DNA of 64,000 bases from Prevotella sp. (GTDB taxonomy: Bacteria; Bacteroidota; Bacteroidia; Bacteroidales; Bacteroidaceae). Below, piece by piece: positions 32,114-39,171 of the stretch; the first letter of the stretch is position 1, and the number at the start of each line of letters is the position of its first letter. A program made the position numbers and the translations under genes. Below the pieces are notes generated by a model. It was not told the DNA's origin and made no database searches. It was given only the letters and a program-made list of their open reading frames with translations. Where the stretch lies: positions 1 through 64,000 of the forward strand of contig JAFRRN010000036.1 in the NCBI GenBank assembly GCA_017428055.1. Direction: 5' to 3'.

Positions 32114-33622
32114 ATGGAAAATGAAAAACTGGCGTTGAACGCCAACCCCGTGGTGGCTTACCTGCAAAAAGAGCCACGAGACTTCACGAAGGAAGACATC
32201 ATCAAATTCATCCGCGACAACGAGATCCGCATGGTCAACTTCATGTATCCCGGCGGCGACGGCAAACTGAAGACCCTTAATTTCGTCATCAGCGACCAAG
32301 ACTACCTACGCACCATCTTGACATGCGGCGAGCGCGTGGACGGCTCCAGCCTCTTCTCATTCATCGAGGCAAGCTCCAGCGACCTATACGTCATGCCGCG
32401 CTTCTCCACCGCTTTTGTCGATCCCTTCTCTGACATCCCTACCCTATGCCTATTATGTTCGTTCTTCGACAAGGACGGCAACCCGCTGGCATCGTCGCCC
32501 GAACAGACGCTGCGTCGCGCCGCCGAGGCGTTCAGGCAGGCCACGGGCATGGAATACGAGGCGATGGGCGAGCTGGAATATTATGTCATCCAAGCCACAG
32601 AGAATGTCTATCCTGCCGTCGACCAACGCGGATACCACGAGAGTGCGCCCTATGCAAAGACCAACGACTTCCGCGCCACGTGCATGTACTATATCGCACA
32701 GACGGGCGGACAAATTAAGTACGGACATTCAGAGGTTGGCAACTTCGAGCAGAACGGCCTCACCTACGAACAGAATGAGATTGAGTTCCTGCCCGTGCCC
32801 GTATGCGATGCCGCCGACCAACTATTGGTTGCCAAGTGGGTTATCCGCAACCTCGCCTGGCGCAAGGGGCTGAACGTGACGTTTGCACCGAAAATCACGA
32901 CGGGAAAGGCGGGCAGCGGACTCCACGTTCACATGCGCATCACCAAGGACGGACAGAACCAAATGCTGGGCAGCGACGGCACATTGAGCGACACGGCACG
33001 GCGAGCCATCGCGGGAATGATGGAAATGGCACCGAGCATCACCGCCTTCGGCAACAAGAACCCCACCAGTTACTTCCGCCTTGTGCCACACCAGGAGGCT
33101 CCTACCAACGTATGCTGGGGCGACCGCAACCGCTCCGTCCTCGTCCGCGTGCCCCTCGGATGGACGGCACAGGCAGACATGTGCCGCAGTGCCAATCCGT
33201 TGGAGACTCCCGTGGCATTCGATACCACGCAGAAACAGACCGTCGAGATGCGCTCGCCCGACGGCTCTGCCGACATCCATCAATTGTTGGCGGGTCTGTG
33301 CGTTGCCTGTCGCCACGGCTTTGAGATGGAGAATGCCTTGGAGGTTGCCGCCCGCAACTATGTGGATGTCAACATCCATGATGCCGCCAACGCCGACAAA
33401 CTTGCCACATTGGCACAGTTGCCCGACTCCTGCGTCGCCTCCGCCGACTGTTTGGAGAGGCAACGCGCGGTGTATGAGGAGCAAGGAGTGTTCAGCGCAA
33501 CGATGATTGACGGCATCATCCGACAGCTCCGCGCCTTCGACGACCGAACCCTGCGGGCAGACATCGCCGATGACCAGGAGAAGATAGCCCGCCTCGTCGA
33601 GACTTTCTTCCATTGCGGATAG
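32114..33622 (+). CDS. glnA: Glutamine synthetase, type I-like
   Basis: 502 residues from ATG at 32114 (MENEKLALNANPVVAYLQKE). It catalyses ATP-dependent ammonia assimilation onto glutamate. Family landmarks: the beta-grasp N-domain (FMYPGGDGKLKTLNFVIS), metal/glutamate site GELEYYVIQ, NEIEFLPVPV, GSGLHVHMRI (ATP-binding HxH), NPTSYFRLVPHQEAP and the RxP/RSVLVRVP substrate site, and MRSPDGSADIHQLLAG. The length fits GSI rather than the 700-residue GSIII also typical of Bacteroidales. I do not see a clear adenylylation-loop Tyr match. Divergent from copA. Confidence 0.85.
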   Translation: MENEKLALNANPVVAYLQKEPRDFTKEDIIKFIRDNEIRMVNFMYPGGDGKLKTLNFVISDQDYLRTILTCGERVDGSSLFSFIEASSSDLYVMPRFSTAFVDPFSDIPTLCLLCSFFDKDGNPLASSPEQTLRRAAEAFRQATGMEYEAMGELEYYVIQATENVYPAVDQRGYHESAPYAKTNDFRATCMYYIAQTGGQIKYGHSEVGNFEQNGLTYEQNEIEFLPVPVCDAADQLLVAKWVIRNLAWRKGLNVTFAPKITTGKAGSGLHVHMRITKDGQNQMLGSDGTLSDTARRAIAGMMEMAPSITAFGNKNPTSYFRLVPHQEAPTNVCWGDRNRSVLVRVPLGWTAQADMCRSANPLETPVAFDTTQKQTVEMRSPDGSADIHQLLAGLCVACRHGFEMENALEVAARNYVDVNIHDAANADKLATLAQLPDSCVASADCLERQRAVYEEQGVFSATMIDGIIRQLRAFDDRTLRADIADDQEKIARLVETFFHCG

Positions 33623-33647
33623 CCTTACGAACACTATAACTTTGTAA

Positions 33648-33733
33648 GAACGAACACGAATAACACGAATCTAACGAATAAGCCACATACACTTTTTTCG
33701 CATTCGTGTTATTCGAGTTATTCGTGTTCGTTC
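33648..33733. repeat. Inverted repeat of iterated ACGAATA units downstream of glnA
   Basis: GAACGAACACGAATAAC (33648-33664) is the perfect reverse complement of 33717-33733; inside are further CACGAAT / ATTCGTG and CGAATA / TATTCG units. It starts 25 nt after the glnA stop and could end its transcript, but there is no clean T run directly after the stem. Confidence 0.85.
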
Positions 33734-33806
33734 ATATATATTATTGGTTGGAAAAACACAAAATATCATCAAGATTAAATTCACATTTGTTTTTTGGGCT
33801 TTTTCC

Positions 33807-33837
33807 TTGCACAGTAAGGGAAAAATGCGTATATTTG
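33807..33837 (+). promoter_or_regulatory. Promoter of the 6S-like RNA
   Basis: TTG (33807-33809) and TATATTTG (33830-33837) are separated by 20 bp, with no sizeable reading frame starting downstream. Confidence 0.7.
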
Positions 33838-33841
33838 CAGT

Positions 33842-34075
33842 CGGTTTGGGAGAGGAAGCCCAGACCTTCATGCATTAGCTGATTATTTCGCACTTACCGA
33901 AAAGACCTGAGAAACCTGTTTGGAATAGTTCGATTTAAGAAGCAAAGGGAAAGACCTTTGAAGGTGTTCCCTCCGCACAATGGCTATGCACACGCTTTGG
34001 CGTGGTAGCATTTCTTATTTGTGCGGTGGGGTTCCAATTTCTCAGGTCTGCCCCTTAGGTAAGTGCATAAGAGTG
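33842..34075 (+). ncRNA. Rod-shaped small RNA, probably 6S RNA
   Basis: A strong promoter is followed by a sequence that folds into one long rod. GCACTTACC (33890-33898) pairs with 34058-34066; AGACCTGAGAAA (33903-33914) with 34038-34049; TTGGAA (33920-33925) with 34032-34037; CCGCACAA (33973-33980) with 34019-34026. The last stem is capped by a CACGC/GCGTG hairpin. The 5' strand between the second and third stem groups (about 33926-33972) is unpaired with the other side except for a local AGGGAA...TTCCCT hairpin, giving the large central bubble expected of 6S RNA, which binds housekeeping RNA polymerase. A small 5' hairpin (GGTTTGGG/CCCAGACC) precedes the rod. Identity rests on shape and size only. 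Confidence 0.6.
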
Positions 34076-34116
34076 GCCACGCCATTCTTCATGCCCTTCT
34101 GTTACACATGCAAATT

Positions 34117-34145
34117 GCGGGCGAACACGCAGATTCGCCCCTACA
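34117..34145. repeat. Degenerate REP-like palindrome
   Basis: GCGGGCGAA and TTCGCCCCTACA arms around CACGCAGA resemble the copA palindromes (GTAGGGGCG..CGCCCCTAC) in reverse orientation. It lies in the otherwise gene-free stretch 33623-34369, which also holds the glnA inverted repeat, the 6S-like RNA and the promoter of the next gene. Confidence 0.6.
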
Positions 34146-34256
34146 GGCTCACCAAAGCACCGTCATCCCGTGAAAAAAGTTGAGACGTTTGACCACGAAT
34201 TTCAGACAAATGACTACGAGTATGGGGCGAATAACCACAAAGGGCGAAATGTGCGG

Positions 34257-34286
34257 TTGCACAGATGGGCGGCATTCACTAATTTT
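34257..34286 (+). promoter_or_regulatory. Promoter of the 34370-37320 operon
   Basis: TTG (34257-34259) and TAATTTTG (34279-34286) are separated by 19 bp; leader about 80 nt. Confidence 0.7.
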
Positions 34287-34369
34287 GCAGACAGATTTTC
34301 ATTTCAAACAAACCATTATTTCAAACTTTAGAAGTTGCGCACGACACGGATTCCAAGTGCAAAAAAACA

Positions 34370-35302
34370 ATGAGAAAACAAATCTTGACATTGGCTTGCC
34401 TGTTGATGGCAACCATGGGTGTGAACGCACAAATCAGCAAGGTCGCCCTGCAACACCGGGGCGAGGTGACACTCTATGACACCGACCAAATTCAGCTTGC
34501 CATTGACAACTCTGTGGATGGAGATACCATTTTCCTTAACGAAGGAGAGTTTCCAGGGTTTACTGTCAATAAGAAGATTGCCGTGATTGGAAAGGGAAAT
34601 GGAGAAACGAAAGTAACAAGTAACATCACTATAGCCATTCCAAACTCACCAACGCTAACGGCAAGGGTGTTGGATGGATTAAATTTAATCAACAGCTCTA
34701 ATATAATAGTATCTAATGCCGTCAATTCACTTGTCATTCGGAAATGTCAATTCTATCAAATTAGTTTTACAGGAGTAGTTGATAAAGTGTTAATTGATAG
34801 ATGTTATATCAATAGCTACATTAGCCTTTCCTCCAATGTTGTTGGTATGGATATTGTTAATTCAAGAATCATTTACGGTCTGAGATCAAATGCATATACA
34901 CCTAGTGCCGTCAATATTATTAATTGTTTTGTTGGAAATGGTACTTATTCATCCGTTTATAACGAATCTAATGCTACCTTTATCAATTCAATAGTATATA
35001 ATTATCACGATGGCAGTGACCACTTAGGTACTGGCTGTAATTACGTAAAATGTGCCGTGGTAAATCAAAATTATGGTATTTATCAAAATTGTTGGAATGT
35101 TTATAGTACCGTTTCTTCATACACTAAAGACCAATTAGCTCGCGATGGTTATCTTGGAACTGACGAGACTGTTATTGGTATGTATGGTGGCCCCACCCCC
35201 TACACCCTCGTCAGCACCGCCCCAAAGATTACCGACTACACCTTGAAGGTAGATACCGGCGAGAAGAAGTTGAACGTGAACGTGAAAGTAACCCCGCAAT
35301 AA
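34370..35302 (+). CDS. Secreted right-handed beta-helix protein
   Basis: 310 residues with a signal peptide (MRKQILTLACLLMATMGVNAQ). The body has short irregular repeats of beta-helix coils: TIFLNEGEFPGFTVNKKIAVIGKG, NSLVIRKCQFYQISF, DKVLIDRCYINSYISL, VGMDIVNSRIIYG, VNIINCFVGNG, ATFINSIVYNY. This matches the pectate-lyase-like superfamily without recognisable catalytic residues. The base composition of the middle (34560-35150) is visibly more AT-rich than its flanks and than the following gene, which may reflect a different origin of this segment. It is the first gene of a three-gene operon; 9 nt separate it from the next. Confidence 0.75.
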   Translation: MRKQILTLACLLMATMGVNAQISKVALQHRGEVTLYDTDQIQLAIDNSVDGDTIFLNEGEFPGFTVNKKIAVIGKGNGETKVTSNITIAIPNSPTLTARVLDGLNLINSSNIIVSNAVNSLVIRKCQFYQISFTGVVDKVLIDRCYINSYISLSSNVVGMDIVNSRIIYGLRSNAYTPSAVNIINCFVGNGTYSSVYNESNATFINSIVYNYHDGSDHLGTGCNYVKCAVVNQNYGIYQNCWNVYSTVSSYTKDQLARDGYLGTDETVIGMYGGPTPYTLVSTAPKITDYTLKVDTGEKKLNVNVKVTPQ

Positions 35303-35311
35303 CCATTCGAT

Positions 35312-37108
35312 ATGCTCAAACGAACATTGAATCTTTTGCTGCTCATCGGCATGGGGATGGTGGCGCAGGCGCAAGGCGAGGTGGAGACACCCGTGGTGGA
35401 GCCTGCCGACAGCTCCGTGTGGCAATATGAGTACTGGATTGATTCGGATTATGCTGGGCATACGGCGGTGGATGTGTGGGAACCGATAGAATACGACGCG
35501 GACAGCGTGGAGATAGAGAAAGGCGCGAGAGACATTGCCTTCAGCCTCGACGTGAGCGACTTGGCGCAAGGAATCCACTTCCTCAACTATCGTGCCAACA
35601 TGCACGACGAGTGGAGCAGCATTGGCCGCTACATCTTTTACCTTCCCGCCACCGACCCCAAGAGTGCCAAGATTACCGAATATCAATATTGGATAGACAA
35701 CAACTCCGCCAACAAGAGCGTGAGGCGCACGTCAAGCACTACGTTCACCTTCACGCCTCCAGGCATCAACATCGCCTACTTGAAGACGGGCGTACATTAT
35801 TTTAATTTACGCGCACGTAACAATCATGGCGAATGGAGTTCGCTGGCAAGGCTGTTGTTCTATAAGCCCGACCTACCCGTTGACTCTGCCGAAATCACGG
35901 AATACGAGTACTGGATCGATGATGACTATGCCTCGCATGTGACCGACTCCGCCACGTTGGAGAATGAGTACATCGCCACGGTGGACATCAGCGAGTTGCC
36001 CGTGGGCATCCACTTCTTCAACTTCCGTGCGAAGAACTCCAACAAGGAGCGCAGTGCCATCAAGCGCATGATCTTCTACATTCCCGAGATGGAAGACCCG
36101 GATGCCGAATTGAAGGAATACGAGTATTGGATTGACGACGACTATACGTTGCACCACACGGAAGCCGCCAACGACGGGGAGTTCATTGCCACGTTGGACA
36201 TCAGCGACCTGTCGGTGGGTGTGCATTACTTCAACTTCCGCGCGAAGAACACCAACGATACATGGAGCAGCCTGGCACGACTGATATTCTACAACCCCGA
36301 AATGGAAGACACCACCGCCTCGATGAAGGAATTTGAGTATTGGCTCGACAACAACTATGCCGAGCGGACGAACCTCGACACAGACAATGGCGACTTCGTG
36401 GCACGGGTGGACATCAGCCAGTTGTCGGAGGGTGCGCACTACTTCAACTTCCGTGCGAAGAACACCAACGAGGTATGGAGCGCGTTGCTATGCTTGGAGT
36501 TCAACCGTCCTGACGAAGAGGTGGGTCCGGAGCCTGAACGCAATGATACCATCATCGTGCCGGAGGAAGGCTGGCGCACCTACGCATCGGACGATGCGCT
36601 TGACCTGTCGCACATCCGCGCCTACATCATTGCCAGCTACGACGGCGACATGGTGTATCTGTCGCGCGTGACGGTGGTGCCTCCCGGCACGGGTCTCGTC
36701 ATCAAGGAGGATGCCGGCACCTACGTTGTTCCCGTGGTGAGCAACAACAGTTACGTGGTGAACATGCTCAAGGGCGTGACCGTGAACACCACCGTCTATC
36801 CGACGGAAGGTTCCTTCACCAACTTCCTCTTGGGCAAGGGCAACCGTGGCGTGGGCTTCTATCGCGTGAAACAAGCAGGGACATTGGCTGCCAAACATGC
36901 CTACCTACGCTTGCCCACCGATGTATTGGTCAGCTCGGCGAAATTCTACCGCTTGGTGTTCGACGACCAACCTACCGACATCGACGGCGTGGAGACACAA
37001 GTGGAGGACGACGAGTCCTACTATGACCTGCAAGGCCGCCGCTATGAGAGCAAGCCCACCGTACGTGGCGTGTACATGCACAACGGCAGAAAGGTGGTGG
37101 TGAAATGA
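35312..37108 (+). CDS. Secreted five-repeat protein with C-terminal sorting-type tail
   Basis: 598 residues; signal peptide ends MVAQAQ. Five tandem repeats of roughly 70-85 residues each start with E/Q-Y-x-Y-W-[IL]-D-x-x-x (QYEYWIDSDY, EYQYWIDNNS, EYEYWIDDDY, EYEYWIDDDY, EFEYWLDNNY) and end with H-[YF]-[FL]-N-[FY]-R-A-[KR]...WSSLARLIFY. Residues about 410-550 form a non-repeat beta domain, and the C-terminus is YDLQGRRYESKPTVRGVYMHNGRKVVVK-like (tail shared with four other proteins here). I know no named function. The stop codon overlaps the start of the next small gene, so they are co-translated. Confidence 0.8.
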   Translation: MLKRTLNLLLLIGMGMVAQAQGEVETPVVEPADSSVWQYEYWIDSDYAGHTAVDVWEPIEYDADSVEIEKGARDIAFSLDVSDLAQGIHFLNYRANMHDEWSSIGRYIFYLPATDPKSAKITEYQYWIDNNSANKSVRRTSSTTFTFTPPGINIAYLKTGVHYFNLRARNNHGEWSSLARLLFYKPDLPVDSAEITEYEYWIDDDYASHVTDSATLENEYIATVDISELPVGIHFFNFRAKNSNKERSAIKRMIFYIPEMEDPDAELKEYEYWIDDDYTLHHTEAANDGEFIATLDISDLSVGVHYFNFRAKNTNDTWSSLARLIFYNPEMEDTTASMKEFEYWLDNNYAERTNLDTDNGDFVARVDISQLSEGAHYFNFRAKNTNEVWSALLCLEFNRPDEEVGPEPERNDTIIVPEEGWRTYASDDALDLSHIRAYIIASYDGDMVYLSRVTVVPPGTGLVIKEDAGTYVVPVVSNNSYVVNMLKGVTVNTTVYPTEGSFTNFLLGKGNRGVGFYRVKQAGTLAAKHAYLRLPTDVLVSSAKFYRLVFDDQPTDIDGVETQVEDDESYYDLQGRRYESKPTVRGVYMHNGRKVVVK

Positions 37109-37320
37109 TGACAACTCGTCAATATTCAACAGGTATGAACGAGCGCAACCAATATCACACCCCGCAAATCGTCGTCATCGACATCTATAGCGACGAGATG
37201 ATGCAAGACTTCGTACCCTATTCAGAGACGGAAGTCGTAGACTTACCCATCGACACCGACCCCAACGACGGCATCCGTCCCGAGGATGCCTTGGGTAAGG
37301 AAGGCAGCATTTGGGATTAA
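37105..37320 (+). CDS. Small acidic protein, operon partner of the five-repeat protein
   Basis: 71 residues (or 61 from the Met at 37135, MNERNQYHTPQIVVIDIYSDE). The pattern is TPQIVVIDIYSDEMMQDF, then an acidic, Asp/Pro-rich linker, and a C-terminal GKEGSIWD. It overlaps the previous gene by 4 nt (ATGA-type). A protein of the same pattern (PAISVKVITTRR... NVWED) follows the subtilase gene at 53688-53891. No signal peptide and no known domain. Function unknown; it may assist or modify its partner. Confidence 0.65.
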   Translation: MMTTRQYSTGMNERNQYHTPQIVVIDIYSDEMMQDFVPYSETEVVDLPIDTDPNDGIRPEDALGKEGSIWD

Positions 37321-37400
37321 TGCTTAATTCTTAATGCTTAATTCTTAATGCTTTGGCGCAAGCCCTATTAAGCATTAAGAATTAAGCATTAAGCATTCTT
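37321..37400. repeat. Iterated GCTTAATTCTTAAT palindrome, copy 1
   Basis: CTTAATTCTTAATGCTT is the reverse complement of AAGCATTAAGAATTAAG across a short loop (TGGCGCAAGCCCTATT); several phase-shifted pairings are possible. It follows the 37105-37320 gene and also supplies the stop codon of the minus-strand gene 37389-37652. Confidence 0.88.
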
Positions 37401-37652
37401 ATGGCTTCGCCTATACCTTATAGCAAAATATAAGCACAAGAGCAATGCCACCAGCACGATGACAAATGTCCAAAGGAATTCAGGCGGAGTATCCATCGCC
37501 GTCTCAGCAACGTCATTCATTGTTAAAGAATCTACAACATCAAACTCAGCTGAGACATCAATGGTCTCAGGAACATCATGAATGGTTGTTGGATTTATAT
37601 CCTCACCCCATAAATCCTCCCTTCTTATAGGAGCTATATCTAACAATTGCAT
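37389..37652 (-). CDS. Small membrane protein with C-terminal transmembrane segment
   Basis: 87 residues: an acidic N-terminal part (IAPIRREDLWGEDINPTTIHDVPETIDVS...), then PPEFLWTFVIVLVALLLCLYFAIRYRRSHKNA, one membrane helix with a basic cytoplasmic end. The last codons and stop lie in the flanking GCTTAATTC repeat, and the region just before the start codon is also repeat. I see no TAnnTTTG promoter. It could be a genuine short gene bracketed by repeats; function unknown. Confidence 0.5.
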   Translation of the reverse strand: MQLLDIAPIRREDLWGEDINPTTIHDVPETIDVSAEFDVVDSLTMNDVAETAMDTPPEFLWTFVIVLVALLLCLYFAIRYRRSHKNA

Positions 37653-37692
37653 TTTTTAATTCTTAATTCTTAATGCTTAATGCTTAATTGGC
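37653..37692. repeat. Iterated GCTTAATTCTTAAT repeat, copy 2
   Basis: TTAATTCTTAATTCTTAATGCTTAATGCTTAATTGGC, the same units as 37321-37400, ending with a similar GGCTTGCGTCAAAGC segment. Together the two copies bracket gene 37389-37652. Confidence 0.85.
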
Positions 37693-37725
37693 TTGCGTCA
37701 AAGCATTGAACATTTTGTTTAGGAT

Positions 37726-39057
37726 TTATAAATATCTGAATTGATTAATCACAAATATCACAACAAGAATCAGCAACACACCCGTGAGGAAACTGATAAG
37801 ATTGCAAAACAGGCTATAGGCAAATGCCTGTTTGAAATTCCCCACTAACCACCGATAACAGAGAGCCTCCACGAAGACAATCAGCACCTCTGCCCCCAAC
37901 AGACACACGATACCCTCAGGGTAATTGAGAAGAGACAAGTTTAAAGGTACATTGGTAAACGTATTAATGAGGAATGAAGAAAAAAGCACCTTTTTCCTTC
38001 TCTCTCCCAAAAGTCGCAAAACACCATATTCTATCAAGATGGTGGCTATCAAGGGAATCCAAACGAAGAGGGTAAATTCCATAGAAGAGAGCGACAGGCC
38101 ACTCCTATTCACAAGATCGACCAAATGACCCAAAATCAATGCGGCAGCAAGAAGCCCGAAGGCAAAACCCTCCCTTCCTTTCAACAAGACATTAGCCCAA
38201 TACAAAGTAACGGGCATCGTACAATTGATGGCGAATAATCCCAACAACAGGAACAACCAGAATGTATTTCCCAGCACATAACATACAAGTACGACAAGAA
38301 GGATGACAACTACAGTTTTCAAGATGCCAATGCCCTTTGCTATCCATCCTCCCGCTACCTTTCCCAGCATCGACACGATGCCTATCGCCACAATGCCCAT
38401 GCCCTCCATATTCAAACCATCTGAAAAATCTTCTGACAGATAAGCCCGCAATACCACAAAAACCATGACGGCAAGCATCAACTGCCATATCACATTCTGG
38501 CTAAAAGCAGCCCCCTCTATGGGAGCGGGAGACTGATGTGTCTTTTCGTCAAGATGGAGAAAGGCTATCCCCAACAAACAGATTGACAGAAGAAAGAAAT
38601 ACACCAACAACCACGAATGGAAAAAGATACCGACAGTCAAGCCGACTGCCCCAGGAGCCACGAACACACCCAACGCACGGATGTCGTTCCCTGTCTTGAC
38701 GGCCACCTGTTTGCCTCCCCATACATGAAACATGGAATTACCCATCCCTAACAAAGAAGCGACGAAAAAGGTCCCTAAATAAGAAGCCCTTGGAGTGAAG
38801 AACACTGAAAGAGCTAACATCACCATTGACCATAGCAACATCCAGTGTTTCTGCCCCATCTTGTCAACAAAGAAACCCGTAACGGGCTGCGTCAAGAAAG
38901 CAAAGACATTGTAAGTGAGAACCATGCCAATGAATGAGTGTCGCGTCATTTCGTCCGCCATCAAGTAGACGCAACACAAACACAAGGCATCTACAAGGAA
39001 ATGCAACACGGAGGCAATCCCCACCATCAATGACACTTTATTCATCTCTTCACGCAT
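37726..39057 (-). CDS. MFS-type membrane transporter
   Basis: 443 residues from ATG at 39057 (MREEMNKVSLMVGIASVLHFLVDALC), with about twelve hydrophobic segments in two halves and a short cytoplasmic loop with the MFS A-motif-like GFFVDKMGQKHWM near residue 75. The second half includes LLGKVAGGWIAKGIGI. Substrate unknown; the pattern recalls the fosmidomycin-resistance/NarK-like sugar-or-drug transporters only loosely. An upstream ATG (39141) would extend through the promoter (-7 TAAATTTG at 39077-39070) and is rejected. Divergent from the helicase gene. Confidence 0.75.
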   Translation of the reverse strand: MREEMNKVSLMVGIASVLHFLVDALCLCCVYLMADEMTRHSFIGMVLTYNVFAFLTQPVTGFFVDKMGQKHWMLLWSMVMLALSVFFTPRASYLGTFFVASLLGMGNSMFHVWGGKQVAVKTGNDIRALGVFVAPGAVGLTVGIFFHSWLLVYFFLLSICLLGIAFLHLDEKTHQSPAPIEGAAFSQNVIWQLMLAVMVFVVLRAYLSEDFSDGLNMEGMGIVAIGIVSMLGKVAGGWIAKGIGILKTVVVILLVVLVCYVLGNTFWLFLLLGLFAINCTMPVTLYWANVLLKGREGFAFGLLAAALILGHLVDLVNRSGLSLSSMEFTLFVWIPLIATILIEYGVLRLLGERRKKVLFSSFLINTFTNVPLNLSLLNYPEGIVCLLGAEVLIVFVEALCYRWLVGNFKQAFAYSLFCNLISFLTGVLLILVVIFVINQFRYL

Positions 39058-39069
39058 AGATCGATCGTG

Positions 39070-39077
39070 CAAATTTA
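39070..39077 (-). promoter_or_regulatory. -7 element of the MFS transporter gene
   Basis: TAAATTTG on the minus strand; expected start about 7 nt upstream of the ATG at 39057, so nearly leaderless. Confidence 0.55.
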
Positions 39078-39097
39078 CACAAATTTTCTGTTTATCG

Positions 39098-39129
39098 TTT
39101 GTACAGACAAAAGAAATGAAGTATTTTTG
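39098..39129 (+). promoter_or_regulatory. Promoter of the helicase gene
   Basis: TTTG (39098-39101) and TATTTTTG (39122-39129), spacing 20 bp. It is divergent from the MFS promoter within 60 bp. A five-codon frame (ATG AAA AAA GGA ATA TAA, 39152-39169) lies in the leader. Confidence 0.7.
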
Positions 39130-39171
39130 CACCACAGACAATCATCATGCTATGAAAAAAGGAATATAAGA

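Noticed and set aside
33842..34075. tmRNA, RNase P RNA or SRP RNA at this locus
   Set aside because: No tag-peptide frame or tRNA-like end, no RNase P core motifs, and no GGAAGCAGC-type SRP loop in context; a rod with a central bubble fits 6S better.
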